DNA of 64,000 bases from Tateyamaria omphalii (GCF_019802125.1 NZ_JAHVHT010000001.1:1302001-1366000), one strand, 5' to 3'. Counted from the first letter of the stretch, positions 46,491 through 55,255 are shown. The notes: a model not told the origin generated them from the sequence alone. Translations and numbers: made by a program.

Positions 46491-46940
46491 ATGAAAGATC
46501 TTGAAAAAGGCATCACCCGGAACGGCATCGGCTACAAGGAGACGACCTGGAACATTCTGGGTCAGGCCTACTATCCCAAGGCCGTTTGCGAGACGACCTT
46601 CGCGTTCGAGACGAACTCGAACCCGGGCGATCACGTGCCGGTGCACGTCCATCCAACCCAGGACGAGTTCATTCTCGTTCAGGAAGGTGAGCTCGACCTG
46701 AAACTCGACGGTGTCTGGACCAAGGCGAGAGCTGGAGACATCGTTCGAATGCCGATGGGCATTCCTCATGGCTACTTCAACAAGTCAGACAAACCCTGCC
46801 GCGCGCTGTTTTGGGTGTCTCCGACGGGCAAGCTCAAAGACCTTTTCGAAGAACTGGATGAGATGACGGATGTCGAACAAATCGTCAAAATCTCTGCCGC
46901 CCATGACGTTGATTTCCTGCCGCCGGAGGCAAATGAGTAG
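46491..46940 (+). CDS. Cupin domain protein, copy 2
   Basis: A 149-residue cupin, paralogue of the one at 44426. Motif 1 is VPVHVHPTQDEFILVQEGELDLK with two His and a Glu; motif 2 is AGDIVRMPMGIPHGYFN. It begins 106 bases behind the FMO stop, with a CGGGCG-agag-CGCCCG hairpin (46444-46459) in the gap. Its core metal ligands are intact, so both copies may be active. The 208 bases behind it are non-coding up to the GntR gene and contain its likely operator. Confidence 0.85.
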   Translation: MKDLEKGITRNGIGYKETTWNILGQAYYPKAVCETTFAFETNSNPGDHVPVHVHPTQDEFILVQEGELDLKLDGVWTKARAGDIVRMPMGIPHGYFNKSDKPCRALFWVSPTGKLKDLFEELDEMTDVEQIVKISAAHDVDFLPPEANE

Positions 46941-47120
46941 AAGGCACCAGCTTCATGATCTCCGGCCGCTCCTGCGCAAGCAAGTGAACGACACCCTGCA
47001 TCCCGATGGGGCAGAGACTGCAAGAGAAAGCGCGGTTCTGTGTCGTTCGGCGTCGGGTACTTCGCTTCGGGCCAGAATCCGTAATGGCGAGCGGCCTGTA
47101 AAAATCACGGTTGAAAACAT

Positions 47121-47136
47121 AAATCATATACGATTT
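47121..47136. promoter_or_regulatory. Palindromic operator upstream of the kyn operon
   Basis: AAATCATATACGATTT, a 16-bp imperfect palindrome (AAATC-N6-GATTT with central TATA), 13 bases before the GntR start codon. It resembles the ATCGTATACGAT-like sites of FCD-type GntR regulators and is likely the autoregulatory operator. Confidence 0.6.
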
Positions 47137-47148
47137 ACAAAATAGAGC

Positions 47149-47955
47149 ATGAACGCTACTGTGCCGGTGAAAGGCGGTGCATTGATGCAAACCTCATCAA
47201 AGTCGGATGCTCTTTATGCCCAGATGAGAGCAGATATCCTGTCACTCGATCTGACACCGGGAAGCGCCCTGCGCCTCCCGGCCCTGTCCGAGCGATATGA
47301 CGTCGGTGTGACCCCGATCCGGGAGTGCCTGAACCGGCTGAGCACTGACAAACTGGTTGTTATCGAGCACAACAAGGGCTTTCGCGTGGCGGACCTGGCG
47401 CTGGGGGATCTGCTGGATATCGAACGCGGTCGCAGCACGATCGAAGGTGCCTTGTTCTTGCGCGCGATCCGGAACGGAGGTGACGCTTGGGAGGCTGCGA
47501 TCATAGGCGCCCACCACCATCTGGCCGCGACATCACCGGTATCGGTTCTGGGCACGCAAGACGAGCTGGACCGCTGGAACAGGCGGCATGCTGCGTTCCA
47601 TGACGCCTTGATCGCGGGCGCCGATGCGCCGTGGATGCAGCACTTCCGCCAGCAACTGACCGACCAGCTTGGACGCTATCAGAAGTATATTCAGACCGGC
47701 TTGCGGGACCTATACGAAAGCCACCCGGACGCCGCTCCCAAAGCGGCCGAAACATATGCGACCGCATTGGCGATGAAACCGCATGATGAACTTTATCAGG
47801 TGGCCCTATTACGCGACGAAACCGCCGCGGAGGCCGTCTTTCAAAGCCATGTCAACTTGTCGCTTCATGCCTTTGAGAACCTCATGGCGCTGATCCCGGC
47901 CAACACGGCGATGGCCCGGACATTGCGCATACCGATGGTGGAGATCCAGATATGA
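47149..47955 (+). CDS. GntR family (FCD-type) regulator of the kynurenine genes
   Basis: A GntR regulator of up to 268 residues. Winged helix at about 20-85: LYAQMRADILSLDLTPGSAL, ALSERYDVGVTPIRECLNRL, HNKGFRVADL; then an FCD-type helical ligand domain with RHAAFHDALIAGAD and FQSHVNLSLHAFENL carrying candidate metal/ligand His residues. Start is ATG 47149 or 47185; the second has GGCGG upstream. Its stop overlaps the kynA start by ATGA, so it is the first gene of gntR-kynA-kynU and probably senses a kynurenine-pathway metabolite. Confidence 0.88.
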   Translation: MNATVPVKGGALMQTSSKSDALYAQMRADILSLDLTPGSALRLPALSERYDVGVTPIRECLNRLSTDKLVVIEHNKGFRVADLALGDLLDIERGRSTIEGALFLRAIRNGGDAWEAAIIGAHHHLAATSPVSVLGTQDELDRWNRRHAAFHDALIAGADAPWMQHFRQQLTDQLGRYQKYIQTGLRDLYESHPDAAPKAAETYATALAMKPHDELYQVALLRDETAAEAVFQSHVNLSLHAFENLMALIPANTAMARTLRIPMVEIQI

Positions 47956-48782
47956 CAGCCTATGACCCATCTGCGGACGGTGCACAGATGTCCTTTGCCA
48001 AGGACATGTCCTACATCGACTACCTCGCGCTTGATCCCATCCTTGGTGCCCAGCATCGCAAGTCTGACGCGCATGATGAAATGCTGTTCATCATCCAGCA
48101 TCAGACTTCCGAGCTCTGGATGCGCCTGGCGCTCCACGAGCTTGCCATCGCGCGCGAAGAATTGGCTGATGGCAACTTTCCGGCCGTGTTCAAGATGTTG
48201 GCACGGGTGGCGCGGATCTTTGAACAACTCAACAGCGCCTGGGACGTGCTGCGCACGATGACGCCGAGCGAATACACGGCGTTCCGGGACGATCTGGGCA
48301 AGTCGTCGGGCTTTCAGTCGCACCAGTACCGGCTTATCGAGTTCATCTTCGGCAACCGCAATACCTCGATGATGAAAATGCACGCGCACCGGCCCGAACT
48401 GCACCATATGCTGACGCAGGAAATAGGTCGCAAATCGATGTATCATGTGGCCCTGGATCAACTGGCGGGTCATCTTGGGGTGAACTTCGAACCGACAGCG
48501 TACAGGCTCGACCAACCCCACGAGGCGCATCAATCCGTGATGGACGCATGGACCGTGGTGTATGAAGACCCGGGCAAGCACTGGCCCCTTTACGAATTGG
48601 CGGAAAAGCTTGTCGACATTGAGGATTACTTCCGTCGATGGCGCTTCAACCACGTGACAACCGTTGAGCGCATCATCGGGTTCAAGCGCGGTACCGGTGG
48701 CACATCGGGCGTGAAATACCTGCGCAAGATGCTCGAGGTCGAGCTCTTTCCGGAACTCTGGCATCTGAGGGGACAACTATGA
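47952..48782 (+). CDS. kynA: Tryptophan 2,3-dioxygenase
   Basis: Heme enzyme that opens the indole ring of L-tryptophan to N-formylkynurenine. 276 residues, usual for bacteria. Marks: FIIQHQTSELWMRLALHEL with the distal His, FQSHQYRLIEFIFGNRN, RRWRFNHVTTVERIIGFKRG with the heme-ligand His, and GTGGTSGVKYL at the substrate site. It overlaps the regulator and kynU by ATGA each. It should provide the first step of the tryptophan route feeding the aminobenzoyl-CoA operon. Confidence 0.96.
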   Translation: MTAYDPSADGAQMSFAKDMSYIDYLALDPILGAQHRKSDAHDEMLFIIQHQTSELWMRLALHELAIAREELADGNFPAVFKMLARVARIFEQLNSAWDVLRTMTPSEYTAFRDDLGKSSGFQSHQYRLIEFIFGNRNTSMMKMHAHRPELHHMLTQEIGRKSMYHVALDQLAGHLGVNFEPTAYRLDQPHEAHQSVMDAWTVVYEDPGKHWPLYELAEKLVDIEDYFRRWRFNHVTTVERIIGFKRGTGGTSGVKYLRKMLEVELFPELWHLRGQL

Positions 48783-49981
48783 AAGACGCCGCTTACACTC
48801 TGCCCATGAAGGATCGTTTCGAGCTGCCACCGGGCATGATCTATCTGGATGGCAACTCCCTGGGTCCGCTGCCCAAAGGCACATCGGACAGGCTGCAGAC
48901 AATGGTGGCCCAGGAATGGGGTCAGCACCTGATAACGGGCTGGAACCGGGACGGATGGATGGAACAGCCCGCGCGCGTGGGAAACATGATCGCCCGGCTG
49001 ATCGGTGCGCCGGAGGGCAGCGTCACCATGGGCGACACGCTTTCGGTCAAGGTCTATCAGGCGCTTTCGGCAGCGCTCAAGATGCGGCCCGAGCGACGGG
49101 TGATCTTGTCCGACAGCGGGAATTTTCCGTCGGATCTTTATATGGCGCAGGGCCTGATCCGGCAGCTTGGCCAAGGATATCAGTTGCGCGTGGTGGCACC
49201 TGAAGAGGTCGGCGATGCCATGGACGACACCATTGCCGTCGCGATGATCACCCAGGTGGATTACCGGACCGGACGGATGCATGACATGGCGGAGATCACG
49301 AGGGCCGCCCATGCTGCAGGGGTCGTCATGCTATGGGACCTTGCCCACAGTGCGGGGGCGCTGCCGGTCGATCTGGCCACCGCCAACTGTGAATTCGCGG
49401 TGGGCTGCACCTACAAATACCTCAATGGCGGACCTGGGGCACCGGCCTTTATCTACGCGCGCAGCGACGTGGCCCCGATCATGGAACCGGCTCTGGCGGG
49501 GTGGCTGGGTCATGACGCCCCGTTTGCCTTTGAACCGGACTACCGCCCTGCCCCCGGCATCGCCCGCATGCGCGTCGGCACACCGCCGGTGATGCAGATG
49601 ACCGCGCTTGAGCACGCTCTGTCGATCTGGGACGAGGTGGATATGAATGCCCTGCGCGCGGCATCCATCGCGCTCTGCGATCTCTTCATCAGCGAGGTCG
49701 AGGCGCGCTGCCCCGGCTTGACCCTGGTCAGCCCACGCGACGGTGCCGAACGGGGCAGTCAGGTCTCCTTTGCTTTCGAACATGGGTATGCGGCGATGCA
49801 AGCACTGATTGATCGGAAGGTTATCGGAGATTTTCGCGCGCCAAACATCATGCGCTTCGGTTTCACGCCGCTCTACATTGATGAGGGTGACGTGCTGAAG
49901 GCGGTGGATGTTCTGGAACAGGTTGTCCGGAACCGTCTATGGGACAATGCGGTGTATCAACGAAAGGCGCTGGTCACCTGA
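48779..49981 (+). CDS. kynU: Kynureninase
   Basis: PLP enzyme that cleaves kynurenine to anthranilate and alanine. 400 residues. Marks: YLDGNSLGPLPKGT, LWDLAHSAGALPVDL with the PLP-binding Asp and His, and FAVGCTYKYLNGGPGAPAF with the PLP-Lys near residue 220. It overlaps kynA by 4 bases. A formamidase is required between KynA and KynU, but none is in the window. Anthranilate then suits the CoA ligase at 34848. Confidence 0.96.
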   Translation: MKDAAYTLPMKDRFELPPGMIYLDGNSLGPLPKGTSDRLQTMVAQEWGQHLITGWNRDGWMEQPARVGNMIARLIGAPEGSVTMGDTLSVKVYQALSAALKMRPERRVILSDSGNFPSDLYMAQGLIRQLGQGYQLRVVAPEEVGDAMDDTIAVAMITQVDYRTGRMHDMAEITRAAHAAGVVMLWDLAHSAGALPVDLATANCEFAVGCTYKYLNGGPGAPAFIYARSDVAPIMEPALAGWLGHDAPFAFEPDYRPAPGIARMRVGTPPVMQMTALEHALSIWDEVDMNALRAASIALCDLFISEVEARCPGLTLVSPRDGAERGSQVSFAFEHGYAAMQALIDRKVIGDFRAPNIMRFGFTPLYIDEGDVLKAVDVLEQVVRNRLWDNAVYQRKALVT

Positions 49982-49992
49982 GGGCGACAGCC

Positions 49993-50418
49993 TCACCCAT
50001 CTGCGAACCATTCAGGTGAAACGTCTTCCGGCGTGTTGTCCATGTCAAACGCCATCCGCCAGGTACCGTTTTCCTTGCGGAACAGCAGGAACACACGGCC
50101 GGTTGACCCCTCCTTGCCCGTCGCGGCTTCTTCAGCCGGTGGCTGGAAGTAGTAGGACCCGAGGATCCCCGCCAGATTGCCGGACTGCCAGGCCGCTTCC
50201 TCCTTGTGCAGCAGCCGTCCCTTGAGGTTCGGGATGGATCCCGCGTACCAAGGCTTCACCGCCTCAAGCCCGCGCCTCAACGGGGCCTTGGCATTCGCGT
50301 AGACACTGTCATCGGTGTAAAGAGCAAAAAGCGCGTCCAGATCCTTGCCGTTGAATGCGGCAAGCCAGTCTGTGAGGGCTTGCCGAGCGGCGTTCATCTC
50401 GTCCTGATTTTCGATCAC
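49993..50418 (-). CDS. NTF2/SnoaL-like protein, copy 1
   Basis: A ~141-residue cone-shaped NTF2-like protein (TDWLAAFNGKDLDALFALYT, then a beta sheet with GRVFLLFRKENGTWRM). The family covers ketosteroid isomerases, dehydratases and binding proteins. Start is GTG at 50418 with GGGAG seven bases upstream, one base after the stop of the AKR-Rid fusion gene (TGAGGTG); an inner ATG at 50397 is possible. It is last gene of the minus-strand arm. A second NTF2-like gene is paired with the other AKR at 57440. Confidence 0.75.
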   Translation of the reverse strand: MIENQDEMNAARQALTDWLAAFNGKDLDALFALYTDDSVYANAKAPLRRGLEAVKPWYAGSIPNLKGRLLHKEEAAWQSGNLAGILGSYYFQPPAEEAATGKEGSTGRVFLLFRKENGTWRMAFDMDNTPEDVSPEWFADG

Positions 50419-50419
50419 C

Positions 50420-51874
50420 TCAACTCTCCCCTGTCTCGGCCACGAGGGCCTCGGCCTCAATCTCAACGCGGAAATCACCGACGAGCTTGCCAACGACAAA
50501 GGTCGTGTTGGTGGGAGGATGCGCCCCGAACACACGGCCATGGGCGCGGCTCACCGCTTCGACGTCCTCCTCATGCACAATGTAGGTTCGCGTTCGGACA
50601 ACATCGCCCAGCCCCGCGCCGAGGGCTGTCAGCGTCGCTGCGATCTTGTCCAGAATGTAGGTGGTCTGCGCGCCGGCATCACCGGGGGCAATATCGTGAT
50701 CATGACCGTGCGTTGCGGTTGTTCCGGACACCACGATGCGTGCGCCGTCGCGCAGGCCTCGGCAATAGCCCGCAATGGGTTCCCACTTCGATCCCGAGAA
50801 GGCGCGGCGGCGTCCGCGGTCATCCGTCTCTACTTCCAGAACCGATGGAATCTGGCTCAGATGATGTGACAAGTCACCACTCGCCGTCAGGAAGGGCGGC
50901 TGGCGGTATTCATCCCCGCAATCCCCGGGGATGGGCTGGGTCCGGGCAAATGCGGCATCAAGCAGCGCGTGATCCTCGGCATCAAGGCTGAACTGAAACA
51001 GCTTCAGATTGTCTGTGCGGTGCTCGGCCTCTCCCAAACGCGCGCCGATGATCACGCCGGCCACGTGGGCTTGTTCCAGCACCCAGCGGGATGCGACATT
51101 CGATACCGATACGCCATGTTTCCGCGCCACCTGCGCGGCAGCCCGCAGCACAGCCTGAAAGGCGTCCCACCCGCCCGCGGTCTCGATAAAGCGCATGTAT
51201 TTCATCCGGCTCCAGTCCGGGATGTCCTCGGGTTTTGGCTGATCCAGCCATTTGTCCGTCAGAAAGCCACCGCAGAGGGTGCCATAGGCAAGCAGGCGGA
51301 CGTTCCGCTCTCGGCACAGATCCGCCAGATGCCCGGCAGCGCGCCTGTCCACCAGAGAGAAGGACACCTGGTTGGACACCAGCGGGATCCCTTCGGCCAG
51401 CGCCAGTTCGAGATGCGCTGCATCAAAGTTGGTGACCCCCAGGGCCCGTATCAGCCCTTCCTCCTTCAGGGTCGCGAGTTCCCTCAAGGCGTCCAGCCAA
51501 GCCGGGTGCTCAAAACTCCACCAGTGAAATTGCAAAAGATCGACGGTATCGACGCCAAGGCGATCCAGGCGCTCCTGCACACCGGCGCGCACGATCTCTG
51601 GCGTCATGGGCCCGGGTTCAGGGCACCACTTGGTGAAGGCATGCGCCTGCGGCTCGCGGCGCAGCATCTTGCCCGCGATCAACTCGGCGCTGCCATAGTG
51701 ATCGGCCATGTCGAAGGTATCGAACCCGGCCTGCGCATACTTCTGCAATGCGTCCGCTGCAGCGCTCAGATCCGTTTGCCTGCCGTCGCGTTCCTGATCT
51801 GCAACCTGCCAGAGACCGGTGAGAATGCGGGAAATGTTCAACCCTTCGGTCAGATCCGTTCTATCAGGTGTCAT
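50420..51874 (-). CDS. Aldo/keto reductase fused to a Rid domain
   Basis: A 484-residue two-domain protein. Residues 1-325 are an aldo/keto reductase with its tetrad visible: Asp and Tyr in DMADHYGSAE, Lys in FTKWCPEPG and His in LLQFHWWSFEHP. Residues ~350-484 are a Rid/YjgF domain (SGSKWEPIAGYCRGLRDGAR, TTYILDKIAATLTALG, FRVEIEAEALVAE). The RidA catalytic Arg position (Pro-Ala-Arg) reads PTNTTFVVG, so it is absent. A reductase joined to an imine-handling domain suggests a nitrogen-containing substrate converted to a carbonyl. It overlaps the permease gene by 11 bases, so it belongs to the importer operon. Confidence 0.88.
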   Translation of the reverse strand: MTPDRTDLTEGLNISRILTGLWQVADQERDGRQTDLSAAADALQKYAQAGFDTFDMADHYGSAELIAGKMLRREPQAHAFTKWCPEPGPMTPEIVRAGVQERLDRLGVDTVDLLQFHWWSFEHPAWLDALRELATLKEEGLIRALGVTNFDAAHLELALAEGIPLVSNQVSFSLVDRRAAGHLADLCRERNVRLLAYGTLCGGFLTDKWLDQPKPEDIPDWSRMKYMRFIETAGGWDAFQAVLRAAAQVARKHGVSVSNVASRWVLEQAHVAGVIIGARLGEAEHRTDNLKLFQFSLDAEDHALLDAAFARTQPIPGDCGDEYRQPPFLTASGDLSHHLSQIPSVLEVETDDRGRRRAFSGSKWEPIAGYCRGLRDGARIVVSGTTATHGHDHDIAPGDAGAQTTYILDKIAATLTALGAGLGDVVRTRTYIVHEEDVEAVSRAHGRVFGAHPPTNTTFVVGKLVGDFRVEIEAEALVAETGES

Positions 51875-52820
51875 GGCGGGTCCCCAGATGTTTTGAGATG
51901 GTCTGGCGCTCCGGCAACAATCCCTGCGGGCGCCAGAGCAGCAGCAGGCAGAGCATCACGCCGATCACGACGATCTGCAGTGAAGCCGCACGCGCTTGCT
52001 GATCCGCCGGAAAGACTTCGGAAATCAGACTGCCGGACAGCGCCCAGATGGCCCACACCAGCACCGCGCCCAGGATGGCGCCCATGTTGTTGCCCGACCC
52101 GCCCACGATCAGCATCGCCCAGACCTGAAAGGTCAGCATGGGCAGGTAGTTCGGGGGTGAGATGAAGCCCACGAAATGCGCCTGCACTGCACCTGCGAGC
52201 CCCATGATCGCGCCACCCAGCGCAAAGGCCTGTAACCGCAGGGCCGCAGGGTTCTTGCCCAGCGATTGCGCCGCCGCTTCATCCTCCCGGACCGCGCGCA
52301 AGACGCGGCCCCAGGGAGAGCGGGCCAGATGCTCCAGCACCAGATAGAGCACCACGACCAGCGCCGCCGCCAGCGCCAGATTGGCATAGTTGAACAGCAG
52401 GGCATTCGCCTGAACACTGCCAAAGGCACGGGGGATGAACCCGACACCGAAGACACCGCCAGTCAACACCTCGATATTCTGAAAGCACAGCTGAAGCGCA
52501 ATCGCGATCCCGAAGGTTGTGATCGCGAGATAATCGGACCGCAGGCGAAGCGTCAGCGCGCCCACCAGAAAGGAGACGACCGCGCTCACACCCGCCGCAC
52601 CGATCCAGCCAACGGCAATGGGCAAGCCGAAGCCACCGATACGGTCCGGCGTGGCGGGTGTTGTCAGAAGAACCGACGTATAGGCCCCCACCCCCACGAA
52701 CGCCGCGACACCGACGTTGAAAAGACCTGTCTGCCCCCACTGCACATTGAGGCCAAGGCAGATGATCGAAAAGGTCATTGCGAGTGTCAAAAAGAAGGCG
52801 GCATAGGCAAGGTATTCCAT
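51864..52820 (-). CDS. HAAT ABC transporter permease, LivM type
   Basis: Inner-membrane permease of 318 residues with about nine helices, LivM family of the hydrophobic amino acid transporters. Marks: GLNVQWGQTGLFNVGVAAFV near the N-terminus and the EAA-like cytoplasmic loop GRVLRAVREDEAAAQSLGKN that contacts the ATPases. The ATG at 52820 overlaps the LivH stop (TGATG). Although the family is named for branched-chain amino acids, many members import aromatic acids or amides, as the catabolic genes around it suggest. Confidence 0.9.
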   Translation of the reverse strand: MEYLAYAAFFLTLAMTFSIICLGLNVQWGQTGLFNVGVAAFVGVGAYTSVLLTTPATPDRIGGFGLPIAVGWIGAAGVSAVVSFLVGALTLRLRSDYLAITTFGIAIALQLCFQNIEVLTGGVFGVGFIPRAFGSVQANALLFNYANLALAAALVVVLYLVLEHLARSPWGRVLRAVREDEAAAQSLGKNPAALRLQAFALGGAIMGLAGAVQAHFVGFISPPNYLPMLTFQVWAMLIVGGSGNNMGAILGAVLVWAIWALSGSLISEVFPADQQARAASLQIVVIGVMLCLLLLWRPQGLLPERQTISKHLGTRHDT

Positions 52821-53737
52821 CAGGAAGGCCTCCCGAACAGGCCTGTGGGGCGCACCAACAGGACAAGGACAAGAACAATGAAAGCCACGCCTGCCCGCCA
52901 TTCTGCCCCAAAGATCTGGACGGCGAATGCCTCTGCCAGCCCGATGATCAAGCCACCGATCACGGCACCCGGAATGGATCCGACCCCGCCCAAGATCGCC
53001 GCAGCAAAGAGCGGCAGCAGCAAATCAAAGCCCATGTAGGGCCTGATCTGGACCAAAAGGCCTGACATCACACCGGCGACGCAAGCCAGGCCTGCCCCGA
53101 TGATCCAGGTGACACGAATGACACGCTGCACCTCGATCCCGTAGACACCGGCAAGGGCCGGGTTTTCCGAGACCGCCCGCATCGCCCGCCCCATCGGGGT
53201 GCGGGTGACAAACAGGTTCAGCGCCACGACCAGTACGGCCGTCAATCCGATCGTCAGCAACTGATCAGGCGTCGCGCGCATACCCAAGCCAAGTGGCTCT
53301 GCTATCTGCAATTCCCGGGTCAGATACTGGGGGTTCGCTGTGTAGATGAACTCCAGAAGCGAGCGCAGCGCCATGGATGCACCGAAACTCGCCATCACGA
53401 TGATGATCGCGTCCGCACCCCGCCGTCGCAGCCGACCAAAGAGCAGCTTGTCGAGCGCCATCGTAAGGAGAATGGTCAACGTGATCCCAATGATAAGCGA
53501 GACAGGCAGTCCCCAACCGAAGCTGAACGGACCTAGCGGTGTGGTAACCCCCAAACTCGCCACCAGCCCACCGAGAAAGCCGGACACCGAAAGTGTCAGA
53601 TAAGCCCCCCAGGCGAGGAAGTCTCCATGCGTGAAATTCGCAAATCGCAGGATTGAGTAGGTCAGCGTCAGGCCAATCGCCCCAAGGCCAATCGTTGTTC
53701 CCGCGATGAGTCCGTCGATTATCGCCTGAAAGCTCAT
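52820..53737 (-). CDS. HAAT ABC transporter permease, LivH type
   Basis: Inner-membrane permease of 305 residues with about eight helices, LivH family. Marks: GLTLTYSILRFANFTHGDFL at the start, the coupling loop RTPMGRAMRAVSENPALAGV, and AAILGGVGSIPGAVIGGLII. It overlaps LivF by ATGA and LivM by one base. Partner of the LivM permease in a heterodimeric channel. Confidence 0.92.
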   Translation of the reverse strand: MSFQAIIDGLIAGTTIGLGAIGLTLTYSILRFANFTHGDFLAWGAYLTLSVSGFLGGLVASLGVTTPLGPFSFGWGLPVSLIIGITLTILLTMALDKLLFGRLRRRGADAIIIVMASFGASMALRSLLEFIYTANPQYLTRELQIAEPLGLGMRATPDQLLTIGLTAVLVVALNLFVTRTPMGRAMRAVSENPALAGVYGIEVQRVIRVTWIIGAGLACVAGVMSGLLVQIRPYMGFDLLLPLFAAAILGGVGSIPGAVIGGLIIGLAEAFAVQIFGAEWRAGVAFIVLVLVLLVRPTGLFGRPS

Positions 53738-54465
53738 GCCTGCGCGCGCTCCGGTGATTGGCCGAGAAAGAGCTGACCGAGTGTCTTGCCATCCCGCAGC
53801 GCCTCAGTCGGTCCATCATGGGCCAATGCGCCATCGACAAGCACCAGCGCCCGCGTCGTTATTTCCAAGGCTGCGCGCACATTCTGTTCCACCAGAATCA
53901 GGGTGACCCCCGTCTCGTGAATGCGCCGCAACGTGTCAAAGACTTGCCCGACAAGCTTTGGCGAAAGACCAGCGGACGGTTCGTCGAGCATCAAGACGGG
54001 CGGGTCCGTCAAAAGGGCCCGCGCTGCCGCAAGCATCTGGCGCTGACCACCGGACAAGGCCCCTGCGAGGGCGTTGGGTCTCTCTTTCAGGTCCGGGAAC
54101 ATGTCGAACATCTTGTCGATCTGATCAGCCCGCTTGCTTGCAGGCACCAGTTCTGCCGCGATCTGCAGGTTTTCGCGAATGGTCAGCTGTGTGAAGATGT
54201 TTTCAGTCTGCGGCACGAAACCAAGGCCGCGCCGCGCCAGCGCGTGAGATGGTGCGCCTGTAATGTCATCATCGCCGAGCTGAACGCGACCTCCCAAACA
54301 GATGACCTGCCCCGCGATCGCCTTTACGAGTGTCGACTTTCCGGCGCCGTTCGGCCCCACCACGGAGACCGCCTCACCCACCTGAACATCAAAGCTCACT
54401 CCTTTGACGATTGGTAGATCAGGGTCGTATCCGGCCTGAAAATCGGTAACGGACAAAGCGGTCAT
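53734..54465 (-). CDS. HAAT ABC transporter ATP-binding protein, LivF type
   Basis: ATPase of 243 residues. Walker A VVGPNGAGKSTLVKAIA, the Q-loop near GFVPQTENIF, signature LSGGQRQMLAAARAL, Walker B VLMLDEPSAGLS and the switch His equivalent position in LVEQNV. The LVEQN motif and the short length place it in the LivF group. ATG at 54465; overlaps LivG and LivH by 4 bases each. Confidence 0.92.
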   Translation of the reverse strand: MTALSVTDFQAGYDPDLPIVKGVSFDVQVGEAVSVVGPNGAGKSTLVKAIAGQVICLGGRVQLGDDDITGAPSHALARRGLGFVPQTENIFTQLTIRENLQIAAELVPASKRADQIDKMFDMFPDLKERPNALAGALSGGQRQMLAAARALLTDPPVLMLDEPSAGLSPKLVGQVFDTLRRIHETGVTLILVEQNVRAALEITTRALVLVDGALAHDGPTEALRDGKTLGQLFLGQSPERAQA

Positions 54466-55232
54466 GACGGCATCCCATCCAGGTAGACGTCCACGACCTC
54501 GGGACGGCGCGTCACCTCTTGCGGCGCGCCTTCGGCCAGAAGCCGTCCAGCCGCCATCACCACCACCCGCGAACACAGCCGGGCGATCATGTCCATGTTG
54601 TGCTCGATCAGCAGGATAGAGATCCCGCGGCTATTGATATCGGCAATGCGGTCAATGATCAGATCAAGGAGCGCCGGGTTCACCCCGGCTGCAGGTTCGT
54701 CCAGGAGAATGACCTTTGGTTCCGTCATCAGGACCCGCGCAAGCTCGAGCAGCTTGCGTTGCCCGCCTGACAGGACGGAAGCTGGTCGGTCTTCCAGATG
54801 GCTGAGCGACACGAAGTCGATCAATGCGCGCGCCCGGGCCACGTTCGCGCGCTCCTGCGCGGCAACAGCCCCGGGACGTATCAACACCGACAAGACGTTT
54901 TCACCCACCTGCCCCTGCGCCGAGGTCATCACGTTCTCGAGGACCGTCATACGCGCGAAAGGTTTGGGAATTTGGAAACTTCTGCTCAAGCCACTGCCGC
55001 AGCGTCCCTGTTGCGACCGATCCGTGACATCCTCACCTGCAAGACGGATCACACCCGCCTTCGGCCGGAGCGTGCCAGCCAACAGATTGAACATCGTCGT
55101 CTTTCCGGCACCATTGGGGCCAATCAAACCCACAAGCTCGCCCGTCCCGACATTCAGAGACATGTCACGGACAACGTTATGGCCACCAAAGCTCATGCTG
55201 AGCCCATCGGCGGAAAGAGCGGGATTCGACAC
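54462..55232 (-). CDS. HAAT ABC transporter ATP-binding protein, LivG type
   Basis: ATPase of 256 residues, LivG group. Walker A LIGPNGAGKTTMFNLLAG, Q-loop in SRSFQIPKPFARMTVLENVM, signature LSGGQRKLLELARVL, Walker B VILLDEPAAGVNP and the switch LIEHNMD. The start is GTG at 55232 with AAGGAAG four bases before it. First gene of the minus arm, divergent from the GntR gene across two palindromes. Confidence 0.92.
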   Translation of the reverse strand: MSNPALSADGLSMSFGGHNVVRDMSLNVGTGELVGLIGPNGAGKTTMFNLLAGTLRPKAGVIRLAGEDVTDRSQQGRCGSGLSRSFQIPKPFARMTVLENVMTSAQGQVGENVLSVLIRPGAVAAQERANVARARALIDFVSLSHLEDRPASVLSGGQRKLLELARVLMTEPKVILLDEPAAGVNPALLDLIIDRIADINSRGISILLIEHNMDMIARLCSRVVVMAAGRLLAEGAPQEVTRRPEVVDVYLDGMPS

Positions 55233-55255
55233 GCGACTTCCTTAACGTCTTTAAA

